A stretch of 64,000 bases of DNA from Brettanomyces bruxellensis (taxonomy: Eukaryota; Ascomycota; Pichiomycetes; Pichiales; Pichiaceae). The stretch spans positions 1,364,001-1,428,000 of the forward strand of contig NC_054688.1 of assembly GCF_011074885.1 (NCBI RefSeq), in the 5' to 3' direction. Of the stretch, positions 30,836-40,686 are shown one piece after another. Made by a program: the position numbers and the translations under genes. Under the pieces are notes generated by a model, which searched no databases, had not been told where the DNA came from, and saw only the letters and a list, made by a program, of their open reading frames with translations. The first letter of the stretch is position 1. Each line of letters begins with the position of its first letter.

Positions 30836-32050
30836 TTACGCATTGAACACAGCCTGAAGCCAACTTCTGTACATCTTCAACTGTCTTTTCCTATTCACAA
30901 TCAGCCTCCTGTCTGTGGCAATCTTCTCCTTTTTGAATCCGCATCCATTCACAAAGATATCATAAGCCTCATCCTCCGTGAAGAAATACACTCTAGTTCC
31001 ATCTCCCCGGATGTAGAAGTTGTCTTGCAACAATCTATCTTTTTTGAACCGTACTTGTGCGAGATCGTACCGTCCGTAATCTCGGAAGTACACCTTTCCG
31101 CCTGGTTTCATCAACTTTTTCAAGTTTTCAATCGCAAACTTCCACTGGTCGGGATGGAGTGCCGAAAACACAAATATCATCACTGCAATATCCACACTAT
31201 GAGGTTCAATTCCCTCAGGGAGGGCACATTCTTCATTTGCCAAGTCCCACACACTCGCAAAACAGTTGTTGGACTTGTGAAGTGGTTCATAACTCTCGTT
31301 TTTCTTTACTAAGTCAATCGCAACGGGCGAAAAGTCACATCCGAACATCCTGAGGTCTGGATTCTCATTTTTGGTTACCACCGGAAAAAGTGTGTTGCCA
31401 GGACCACATCCGATCTCCAAAATTGTTTTTGGGCCAGCATCCGGCTTCATTGCGGCATATATGCCTGGAAATTCGATCTGTATCCACTTGCGATCCTTGA
31501 AAAAGTTCTCATGGTTGTTTTTATAAAATATATCCCAGTATTTCTTTGGCTTTGAGTTGAACTGCTGCTTCTGGAAGTCCGACACCGGATGCTCGTGCTG
31601 AAACGCTATTTTCTTCTTGATCTCGCTGATCTGCTCTTCATCCAACGTCACATTGTCCCTAAATAGATAAAACAACAAGTTAGTAAATATAATCAGACAA
31701 CGATATCGTAACACTGTACTAGCTTCAACTCGCAGCAACGTATTTTATCTCTAAGTAGTCGAAATGGAGCAAACATCTCTGCTTTATCCTCATCCTCGGA
31801 CTTCGCGCTCTTTCCACCTCCAAGTATATCTTTTACGACTTGACACTTCACGTTTTTTCTTGACTTACCATGCATTATGCTCATAGACATCTGTCTCGGC
31901 TGTCAAGTACCTCTGGCCAAACTTAAAGGGGGGATCTCTGCCTATTCTGGTATCTAAAGGTGGCTTTGGAGTTTTCGCAGTTTCATTTCTAACTGCATCT
32001 TTATCCGAGCCCACTATATTATTTTTAGAACCTTCTGTCAACTTAGTCAT
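30836..32050 (-). CDS. TRM140: tRNA m3C methyltransferase Trm140 (two exons)
   Basis: Two exons, join(32050..31869, 31658..30836), 334 residues. The first ends FGQRYLTAETDVYEHNA-W, where the W codon is split by the intron; the second continues DNVTLDEEQI and contains the class I SAM-binding motif ILEIGCGPGNT, MFGCDFSPVAI and the C-terminal FRDYGRYDLAQ block. Without the intron the conserved N-terminal FGQRYL...HNAWD segment would be lost. The enzyme makes 3-methylcytidine at position 32 of tRNA-Thr and tRNA-Ser. S. cerevisiae Trm140 has an actin-binding N-terminus joined by a frameshift; here the protein is the short METTL2-like form with no such extension. Convergent with ATG5. Confidence 0.95.
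31659..31868 (-). other. Spliceosomal intron of TRM140 (210 nt)
   Basis: Donor GTAAGT at 31868-31863, perfect branch point TACTAAC (31685-31679 on the gene strand), acceptor TTTAG at 31659. Removal restores W-D across the junction within a conserved family block. Confidence 0.95.
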
Positions 32051-32887
32051 TTCTGCGTTTTGTTAATATGCGTCCCACCGACCGTGACCGTGCTTATTGG
32101 CAAAAAGGAAACAAAGGGGGCAGTACTATTATTGTATTGATTTGATTCATTGGATTGATTTAATCCATCTTCCATGAATGAAGTTTTTTTTATTTTATTT
32201 TTTTTTCCTTCCCTGATGCGCGCACCCAAAATTTTTCATATTCTACTCATGCCTTTTTCAGCTCTCCTCATCCGAGCTTCGTTACATCTCCTCAGTTTCG
32301 CTCTTTTTGGCAATTCCTTAAGTCAGCCTCCCTGTCTATTCGGTTCTTCTCCATGTTCCAAATTCAAAACGATATTCAAACGTATTGTAAAAAATCGTCT
32401 AGCATACCTTAGATGCATTTAGTTTCAACAACAAATAAACGCCATCCAATTATGGAAAACTTCCTTGACCAGCCTCCCGTTTTTCTTATGTCTAATCGCG
32501 TTCCCCCACCCCCCTTTTGCCCCTTTTGTATTTATTTCCAGCCGCCTCTTCTGCAATATAACTAGTTGGTGATTTCCTCGTGTTGACACATTGAGACCAA
32601 TACTTTAGTCCATCATTTTACTGATGTTGCACATTTCATTACATCCATCTAGAAAAGTTATTTTTTCAGGATTAGATCTCTGCCAGATCAATACCAGTAG
32701 ATATAAATTGATTAAACGACATACCAAATCAAACAAAGCTCAGAGTCCTAAGTTAAATAAGCATCAAGAAATTTAGAAGAAACTAAAAACATAAGAGAAA
32801 GCAAAAAAAGTCAAATAGAATTCAAAGGGAGAAATATCGCTCCCTTTTATATCTCAAGACGTTGGACACCCCCAAAGAATCTTCAAC
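32051..32887. other. Divergent intergenic region between TRM140 and a Ser-rich protein gene
   Basis: 837 bp, pyrimidine-rich in the middle (about 32170-32560). Promoters of both flanking genes must lie here. No gene or clear motif. Confidence 0.55.
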
Positions 32888-34342
32888 ATGGAGCAAGATG
32901 CCCTCGGAAGATATCGGGTAAGTCCGTTATCGGAAAGGCACGATTTTAAAAATAATATGAATTCCTCAATATCAGTACCACCCCCACCTATTACTAGATT
33001 TTCCGAACCTGCAAAACTAGAAGTGATGAAGAGGAGGGCGCGCCGCGCATCGTGCGAGATGACCGCCATGCGCGCAGTTCTCCATAAGGGACTTTCCCGC
33101 GCAGAACGAACCAAGCCGCGCATCACCTCCGCACCAATCAAGCTTAACTCTGCGGATTTGTCCAGGCTACGGTTTTCGATGCTGCCAAGGAGCGCACCGC
33201 AACCGGGCGCTGGAATGAAGCGCAGGACATTTCAGACCCGCAGTTTGCCGCAGAGTCTGTGTTCGGCGCACTCCTCCGCTTTGTCCACAACAAGCCGCCG
33301 GCCAAGATCCGCATGCAGTGTTTCGGGGGCGATTTCTAGACAAAGAATTACATCTATGCCCATTATATTGAGCAATCAAATGCCGGATCCTGCGCCAGTT
33401 CCTGTTCCCGTGCATGATACATACACATCACACGTTCCAGAACACGCACCTCCAGTTCTAAACATAGTTCCATCCACACCTAGCACCTCTACCACGTACT
33501 ATACCAGTTTCTCAGTCTCATCTTCACCATTTTCCACCCCAAACGCTTCAGTTTCTAGTTCAGAAAAATGCACTCTTGGAGAACCATTCACCCCAAGCAG
33601 TAAAACAACATCTGCAACATCCTCAAATACCAGTTTGACTTCATCTCCAGAACAAAGCTATCATACAGCAAAAAGCCACATATCCATAGATTCGAGCTCA
33701 GTTCACAATTCACCAGAATCTATCATTTCTTCATTCATCGACAGTTATAGCTCTGATTCCCAAAGCAGCGATGACTCCCGGGACTCACTTAACTCTGCCG
33801 AAATGTCTATTTTCTCTCACAATACTCAGAATTCACTAACCTCAGGCAGTTCCGGCAGTTTTGTGTCCATGGGAACGGGAACAGTCTTTATTCATCATGG
33901 CAGCAATCGTTTTCAGCGCTTTGCGTCACTTCCCGAACAATATATACACAAGCCACTACCAAAACTACCCAGCAAACAGATTCCAATATCCAATTCGCCT
34001 CTTGTAGAGGAGAAAAGCATCGTTGAAGACTTGAATGCAGAGTGTACAAGCATCTTTATCGACCCAAACGAGGGTTTACACTCTGTGGAAAGCTTTGAAA
34101 CTGCATCCAATATACCAGAGAGGCCTAATCGCACTTCTAATACCTCTTACACAGAGAAAAGTGACCGAAAACACACGCGAAAATCGTACGGTTCGATTGG
34201 GTTCAACCCATGCCTTTCAGAGAAGGAAAAGAGGGATAGAAGAAGATCACTGCAGTACCTAAGAAGGTCTCGCATAGATCCATTTATGCTAGAAGGATAC
34301 CAGGATCACGTTTCACCACGCTTTTTCTCATGCATGAGTTAG
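32888..34342 (+). CDS. Unknown Ser/Thr-rich, probably disordered protein
   Basis: 484 residues, ATG start. No family recognised. Residues ~45-150 are Arg-rich and encoded by unusually GC-rich DNA (33025-33340). Residues ~155-300 are Ser/Thr/Pro-rich low complexity. Residues ~305-350 contain a more conserved-looking block (FIHHGSNRFQRFASLP, PLPKLPSKQIP). The C-terminal ~60 residues are basic and helical (KSYGSIGFNPCLSEKEKR, RRSLQYLRRSR) and end FFSCMS. The last ~60 residues look the most likely to be conserved. A second frame is open inside the GC-rich part (see findings), so the N-terminal model is uncertain. Confidence 0.6.
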   Translation: MEQDALGRYRVSPLSERHDFKNNMNSSISVPPPPITRFSEPAKLEVMKRRARRASCEMTAMRAVLHKGLSRAERTKPRITSAPIKLNSADLSRLRFSMLPRSAPQPGAGMKRRTFQTRSLPQSLCSAHSSALSTTSRRPRSACSVSGAISRQRITSMPIILSNQMPDPAPVPVPVHDTYTSHVPEHAPPVLNIVPSTPSTSTTYYTSFSVSSSPFSTPNASVSSSEKCTLGEPFTPSSKTTSATSSNTSLTSSPEQSYHTAKSHISIDSSSVHNSPESIISSFIDSYSSDSQSSDDSRDSLNSAEMSIFSHNTQNSLTSGSSGSFVSMGTGTVFIHHGSNRFQRFASLPEQYIHKPLPKLPSKQIPISNSPLVEEKSIVEDLNAECTSIFIDPNEGLHSVESFETASNIPERPNRTSNTSYTEKSDRKHTRKSYGSIGFNPCLSEKEKRDRRRSLQYLRRSRIDPFMLEGYQDHVSPRFFSCMS

Positions 34343-34784
34343 AATTCTAGAATGCATACGTTCATCATCATTTTTTTCATGCATGAGTTAGCTTTCCAGA
34401 ACAAACACGTTCACTGTAATTTACCATTTTATATCATCACCATCGCTATATACACTGCATTAACTAGGATGCGAGTGCGCAGATGCCCGCACCATATATT
34501 TATATACCAGTCAACCAATAGATTCCCCAAATGCTCTAATGTAGAGGTAACATTTATTTTACGGTTAGGTAGCTAGTGCTTTAACTACATTCTTACTACC
34601 ACCCAATCGTTACTGCACTTAACACCCATACAGTACTGGGAGAGATGCCACAATATATATAACTATGCTTTCATTCCTGCACTGGGTAATAAGCCATGTA
34701 ATATAGTAACGGAAATCAACGGTATATTAAAGCTCAGTGCAGTTAATTATAAGATATAGAATCTACCAACATGCTACCTGCTTC
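34343..34784. other. Convergent intergenic region
   Basis: 442 bp between the 3' ends of the Ser-rich gene and BUD27. The short string around CATGCATGAGTTAG occurs twice, at 34329-34342 and 34378-34391, the first overlapping the stop codon. Nothing else seen. Confidence 0.5.
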
Positions 34785-36428
34785 TCACATTCCTAATCTT
34801 GCAGCCTTGAACCGACTCACACGTGGTTCTTCATCCAATGGCTCAAACTCTCTCTCCTTCTTAGTCTTGCCAAACCCTCCATTGTACTTATGCATCATTC
34901 TTTCTCGCATTCTCGCATAGTCAAGCGAAACCTGTCTATTCAGATTATCGGAGTTAAATTCAACATCCAAATTGTCTTCCGCATGATCGGCCATCTCCGA
35001 AGGATCGTGTTCCACAACAGTATCTTTGAGCAACGGAGCATCTTCCTCTTTTTTCTCTTCTTCCGACCTCTCTTCAGCACTGTCATCTTTTTCTTCCTTC
35101 TGGCTTTTCTCATCCATCTCCTCAACGATCTTGTTATGCTGCTTGAAGTCTTTCAGCTCCTCAATCACATCATTATTAGCCTCAATGTCATCATCGTACA
35201 TTCCTAAAATGTAAGCTCGAGCCATCGTATCCAGGTCGTTTCCAACTCTCCGGTAGTCCAACTTTGCACCTTTGAGATTGCTGATCAACTTCTCCGCCTG
35301 CTTTTTCGTAAGCTTCACCTTCTTGCCGGCTTCTGCCACCTTTTCGATCCCATGCCTCAGCATTTCTGTCTCTTTTTGACTCGCCTCATCAATCTTTTTA
35401 TCTGTGTCTTGCTCGCCATTCTCCTCATTGTCAATTTGCTCCCTCACAAAATCGAAGTCCTCCTCTCCGTATCCGGCATTTGGATTTACTGGATTTGGAT
35501 CTCTTGGAATGCTAATTGGGGTCGACCTTCCTTTCGGCGGACTGCTTACCACTTTCACCTTTCTTATTGGTTTAAGCGATCGAAAATCCTTCTTCTTCAA
35601 ACTTTTTAACCCCTCGTATTTACCCGGTGCCTTCTTAGTTGCTGAAACTTTGACTACTGGAATTTCTGGCATTTTTATACCTTTAGCATGATTATTATGC
35701 ATCTGTAAACCCAACTTGGCCACGCGATCAAGTTGGTTTTTCGTTGGTTGCTTCTTTCCACCAAGTTTCATCATTTGAGGTTCAGGCTTCAATCTATCCT
35801 TCACCAAGATTTCTTCGGAAGTCAACTCTGCTTCCGACTCATCAAATAGACTCTTCCCATTCTGTTCTTTCTCTATTTTGGCACTCGATTTCTCCCAAGA
35901 CTTAGTTGTATTGTGCTCCTTGACATCTCCGACTAAAAGTCCATTCACAACTTTCTTTTGAGGTCTATTTGTACTCTTCTTCTTTTCTTTCTCATCTAAA
36001 GCTTTTTCACCCTTCATGAACACTTTGAATCTAGAAACTTTAGGATGCCCTCCTTGCTGTTCGGCCTCCCGGAGATCATCCCATATATCTTCAACTTCTT
36101 TCACGTCTACATCCTGTGAAAAATGCACCGATCTTGCTTCCTTCTTATCACCACCTATTTTCGATTTAAAAGCACTTTTACCTTCCGTAGAGGTCTTTAC
36201 CACCTTTTCTTTCACTTCTGCCTTGGTATCATCCATATTATTAGTCATTTTATCATCTCTAACCTTTATATCAGCCTCAATATTCTGCTTTCCATCTTCA
36301 TTAGTATTTTCAACATCCTTTTGACGAGAAATCCTCAACTCACGAATCTTTCTAAATAGGTAATCTCTTGATTCTGGTGGAACCATACTAGCAATTCCAT
36401 TACTATCATCGACTTCAAATCCATCATT

Positions 36429-36471
<43 letters not shown>

Positions 36472-37898
36472 GTTTCTTGTTCTTGTTCTCCCTCTTCTTC
36501 TTTCACTTGTAACTTTTCTTTTCTATCTTTCTTGGACTTTGCCTTAGTAGAGCCATGCTTCTTTTTCTTTTTCTGGTCATCAACTTCATCCGCAATAACT
36601 TCCAAAGTTAGCAAATCATCTGGATCTATTTCTGGATTATACATAGATGAATTTACTTTGAGGTTCGTCCCTTTTTGATTTTCTTTCTTGATTTTATTCT
36701 TCTCTGTTTTTAAATCTTGCTTTTGATTCGATTTGCTTCTCTTCTTCTCTTTTTTCTTTTCCTTACTCTCCTTTTCCATTTCCTTACTCTTTTTCTCATT
36801 TTCCCTACTCTTTTTCTCATTTTCTTTACTCTCTTTCTCATTTTCATCATCCAACTCCTCTATTTTCGGTCTAGGCCTTTTTGAATCCATATCTGCAAGA
36901 AGTTCGGATATCTGATCATCTGAAAGTTCTTCATCTTTATCATTCTTGTTAGTCTTCTTTTTCTCTTTCTTACTCTGCATACTCGGCAACTTCCTAACTG
37001 AGCTCCTAACAATGTTTCCATCTTCATCAACCTCCTCCCTTATTGTATATGGATGAATCGAATCATCAACATTATTCCTTTCTCCAGCAACATCTGAGTT
37101 TTCGTCCGAGATAACTTGTTTGGGCGATTTGGCATTGTTCATCATTGTCTTGGCAGAGTGCATAGCTTCTTTTGGCAATTTATGCAACACCTTTTCCTTC
37201 TTTTCCTTCTTTTCCTTTTCCTTTTCCCGCCTTTCATTCTTCGGCTTATTTATTGCCTCCTTGACCTCTTTACTCCTTGATTCGACTTTTTTATGCAATC
37301 CATCCTTTTTCACCTGCCCCTTTCCAGTTCCCTCTTTTTTGCCCTTCTCCTTAGTAGCATCACCTAAGCCGCTCTCCTCACTCTTATGAATTGAAGAAAA
37401 AGCCTTGCTGAACAGACTGTTTTTCGATTGACTGTATGGTTTGACCTCACTCTTAATAACATTTCCTTCCTCATCTAGTTGTTCACGAATGTTCATTACA
37501 GGCAAACCGTTATCTTCAGAAACTTCTTTCCTGGAATCTTCATCCCCTGATCCTGAATTCAAAGAGTCGATGCTTTTAAGCGATTCAAAAAGAGCCACTA
37601 ACTTCTCTTTGGCAAGTTTCCTCTTCTTGATATCCCGTTCCAAATCATTACTTCTTTTCTTCAAATAATTCCTCCTATCCTGGTAGAACTTTCTGGTTTT
37701 CGCAAACTCCTTATTAAATATATCATGATCCTTTTTCAACTCTGGCGTGTCCAACTTTGCAGAGTGATATTGATCCATCAAATTCATAAACGTTCCAAGT
37801 TTATCATATTCGAACTCACACAGGTTTTGGATCGAGGCAAGATTCAACAGAATCGAGTCTATAACGGATAAATCCTTCAATCCCTCATTTGAGCTCAT
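34785..37898 (-). CDS. BUD27: Unconventional prefoldin RPB5 interactor, Bud27/URI-like
   Basis: 1037 residues from the ATG at 37898; the frame is open further 5' but without ATG. Residues ~10-110 form a prefoldin-alpha-type coiled coil (SVIDSILLNLASIQ, then a long KR/DE helix). A short motif of the type N-I-R-E-x-L/V-D-E-x-G-N-V/I occurs twice (NIREQLDEEGNV and IREEVDEDGNIVRSSV), as in URI proteins. The middle is Lys/Glu-rich low complexity with a run of 12 Asp (36430-36470). A V-SRFK motif occurs twice, once at the C-terminus (PRVSRFKAARLGM). Bud27/URI helps cytoplasmic assembly and nuclear import of RNA polymerases through Rpb5 and links to TOR signalling. It is longer than S. cerevisiae Bud27 (796 aa), mostly through low-complexity expansion. 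It is divergent from GPN2, whose product also serves polymerase import. Confidence 0.82.
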
Positions 37899-38171
37899 TT
37901 TTGCACTGTTTCGTACAAGATCTGTACACTTTGTTTGAATTAACAACTCCTGATTGTGGACTTATTCATGAGATCAGAAAGATGCTGACAAACTAAAGAT
38001 CAGGTAGGGGTGAAAAATTCCAGATAAAAAAAAAAAAAAAAATAATAGCATCGGTAAAAAAAAGTGCGACATCAAGATTGGCTTGAAATAGTCAAAAGGC
38101 GACCAGACCGTTTGATGTGCTATAAACGAGCACAAAGCGGCTATCAAAATACATAATCAGCACATTATAGA

Positions 38172-39347
38172 ATGGCACCATACGGACAGGTGGTGGTTGG
38201 CCCACCAGGGGCGGGAAAATCAACATATTGCTTGGGCATGAACCAGTTTCTAAATGCTATAGGAAGACATTCAGTTGTAATAAACTTAGACCCGGCAAAT
38301 GACCGGCTTCCATACGAGGCAACCATGGATATTCGAGATGTGATCACATTAGAGGAGATCATGGACAACGAGAACTTGAAACTTGGGCCAAACGGAGGCT
38401 TGATGTATTGCATGGAGGTGTTTGAAAAAAGCATAGATTACTTCATCAATAAAATTCGAGGGCTTACAAAGCTAAGTATGGACGGAGATTCGACATATGT
38501 GCTTTTTGACTGTCCCGGTCAGACGGAGTTGTACACGAACAATCCGATTTTCACGAGGATATTGCGGAAGTTGGTGAAAGAGCTCGATTTTAGGCTTTGT
38601 GTGGTATCCTTGGTCGATTCCATAAATGTGATGACTCCCTCACAGTGGATTTCCTCGTTGCTGCTAACATTGAGAGGGATGCTTCAGCTAGATCTTCCGC
38701 AGATCAACGTGATTTCAAAGATCGATCTTTTGAAAAATTACGTGGAGAGTGATAAGATGGATAAAAGCGAGAAATTGAAGCATCGCCAGCTAGATGATGT
38801 GAAAAGCGAAGTTGCAGACGATAAATACATCCGGGGAGGGTTGCCGTTTAAGCTCCAGTACTACACGGAGGTGCAGGACCTCGAGAAGCTTATTCCCTAC
38901 ATAGAGCATGAAAACAACCAGATTCATCATGCTTACTTCAGCGAGAAGTACGCAAAGCTAACAGAGGCAATTGCAGGGCTCATAGACGACTTTTCGCTGT
39001 TGCAGTTTTCGGTGCTTGCAATCGAAGATAAGATGTCGATGATCAATTTGCTTTCCCAGATCGATAAAGCAAACGGATACTGCTTTGGAACAAATGAAAT
39101 CGGGGGCGATTCTATCTGGATGGACTTGCAACGGCAATCCTCAATGGGATTTACGGAAGATATTGATATTCAGGAGCGTTGGATTGATGACAAGGACCGG
39201 TATGACGAGGAAAACGCAAAAAGGGAAAAAGAGGCCTTGGAGGAGGCAGAGAAGTCCGGACAGCCAATCAAAACGTCGAATAAGGACGCGGAGTGGCAGC
39301 AGTCGGTGAGCCAATGGGAGGGGAGGAACAAGCACAAACTGGCTTGA
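38172..39347 (+). CDS. GPN2: GPN-loop GTPase 2 (Gpn2)
   Basis: 391 residues, ATG start. G1 motif GPPGAGKST (~11-19), LDPAND, the family-defining Gly-Pro-Asn loop (LGPNGGLMY, ~77-85), G3 DCPGQTEL (~115-122) and G4 SKIDLL. GPN GTPases act in the cytoplasm in assembly and nuclear import of RNA polymerase II and III. It is divergently transcribed from BUD27, which has a related job, across only 273 bp. It has a C-terminal charged extension (~350-391) and is somewhat longer than S. cerevisiae Gpn2 (347 aa). Confidence 0.97.
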   Translation: MAPYGQVVVGPPGAGKSTYCLGMNQFLNAIGRHSVVINLDPANDRLPYEATMDIRDVITLEEIMDNENLKLGPNGGLMYCMEVFEKSIDYFINKIRGLTKLSMDGDSTYVLFDCPGQTELYTNNPIFTRILRKLVKELDFRLCVVSLVDSINVMTPSQWISSLLLTLRGMLQLDLPQINVISKIDLLKNYVESDKMDKSEKLKHRQLDDVKSEVADDKYIRGGLPFKLQYYTEVQDLEKLIPYIEHENNQIHHAYFSEKYAKLTEAIAGLIDDFSLLQFSVLAIEDKMSMINLLSQIDKANGYCFGTNEIGGDSIWMDLQRQSSMGFTEDIDIQERWIDDKDRYDEENAKREKEALEEAEKSGQPIKTSNKDAEWQQSVSQWEGRNKHKLA

Positions 39348-39597
39348 GATTACGGTTTACGCAAAGCACTAAATTAGAATTCTTGGATTTTCGAGTAGTT
39401 AGAAAAGCACATGGGGCAAACACGATGAAAATATAGGTGCAAGGCCAGCAGAACGACCCTCATTTGCGATTGCGGGGCAAGGATGCACGGCCTGTCTGCT
39501 TATCAAGCATCCCAAATCAACGTGCACATACATACATAAGCAAATGGGTAGGGAAACTGAATAAATTACAACACCCATCATTTTTCGCTCCTTCGGC

Positions 39598-39924
39598 TCA
39601 GAGCTCCTTTTCTGCGGCCTCAATTGCCTTCTTGGCCTTGGCATCGCCCTCGTTTCCACTATTCTTCAAGTAGCCCTTTAGGTCTTCAAGGATCTCCTTG
39701 ATCTTCGCTTGGACATTTGGAATCATCCGTTTTGTCTCATCGCGTATCTTCACTGCCGTCTTAAGCGTGTACTTGAGGTCTTCGTTGCTCTTGTCCGCGT
39801 CATATTTTGCCTGTATGCTTTTGACATTCTGCTCATTCTCTGAGAGCTCTTCTTCATACAATTTCTTCTCTTTAGTGATTCTCTGAAGAGCACTAGTTTT
39901 AATATTGAGTGGTGAAGGTTCCAT
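39598..39924 (-). CDS. RBL2: Tubulin-binding cofactor A (Rbl2)
   Basis: 108 residues from the ATG at 39924, close to the 106 of S. cerevisiae Rbl2. An all-helical three-helix bundle with LNIKTSALQRITKEKKLYEEEL and RDETKRMIP-N-x-x-x-KI as family blocks. It binds beta-tubulin released in the chaperonin folding pathway and buffers excess beta-tubulin. Convergent with GPN2; in S. cerevisiae the two genes are also near neighbours (YOR262W and YOR265W, from memory). Confidence 0.92.
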   Translation of the reverse strand: MEPSPLNIKTSALQRITKEKKLYEEELSENEQNVKSIQAKYDADKSNEDLKYTLKTAVKIRDETKRMIPNVQAKIKEILEDLKGYLKNSGNEGDAKAKKAIEAAEKEL

Positions 39925-40686
39925 GATGCTGAAATTTGGTTGCTCGCTGTTTCTGCGGGTTTTCAATTGCTTGATTTGTTGTCTTACTCCGAATATTATG
40001 TATATAATTTCTTTGCTTTGAGGTATGTAAACAAGTAGGAATGTTGTAGCGCTAGTGGGTAATGGAGAAAAATCTTTTATTCGTGTTTATTTATTTCATC
40101 TCAATTCTCAGCTCCTGATTTTTTATCCTATTTCTTCTTAGTGGAATATTGGAATATTTTCGGTACTTATTCCAGCTATGGTCATACTATATTCTTATTA
40201 TTCTATACTTATTCTCATATTTGCATATATTTATCTCTGTTTGCGTTTTAATTGCATGCATCTAACCTATTTTCATATATCTAACATAATTGGATACATC
40301 TAACATACCATATATCTAACATATTTCATACATCTAATATATTTCATACATCTAACATATTTCATACTTCTAACATATTTCATACATCTAGCATAATTGC
40401 ATACATCTAACATATTGCATACATCTAACATATTGCATACATCTAACGCATTTCCAATTTTCATACGTATAACCCATTTCAATACATCAGACAAATCTCA
40501 ATCCAAACCCACTTCAATCCATCAAACCACTTCAATCCATCAAACACATCTCCATCCATTAAATCCATTCTTATCTCTCTGAGATCCCACCATCGACTCA
40601 TTACTACCCATAAATCCATTTTTCTACATTGCACCATGCATCACCTTCTTTATTGATGCTCTATACACACTCCTGATTCTCCAATT
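39925..40686. other. Intergenic region between RBL2 and the SVL3-like gene
   Basis: 762 bp. RBL2 promoter side plus the 3' flank of the SVL3-like gene. Dominated by AT-rich DNA and the 18-bp minisatellite. Confidence 0.6.
40273..40457. repeat. 18-bp minisatellite (CATACATCTAACATATTT-type unit)
   Basis: About ten imperfect copies of an 18-bp unit. Because 18 is a multiple of three, it opens a meaningless repetitive frame on the minus strand. A looser related array (TTCAATCCATCAAAC-type) follows at about 40500-40560. Confidence 0.85.

Noticed and set aside
40273..40457. CRISPR-like spacing of repeats
   Set aside because: Eukaryotic minisatellite with contiguous imperfect units and no unique spacers.
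40300..40494. Minus-strand frame with a six-residue repeat
   Set aside because: Produced by the 18-bp minisatellite; composition follows the DNA repeat and no ortholog-like features.
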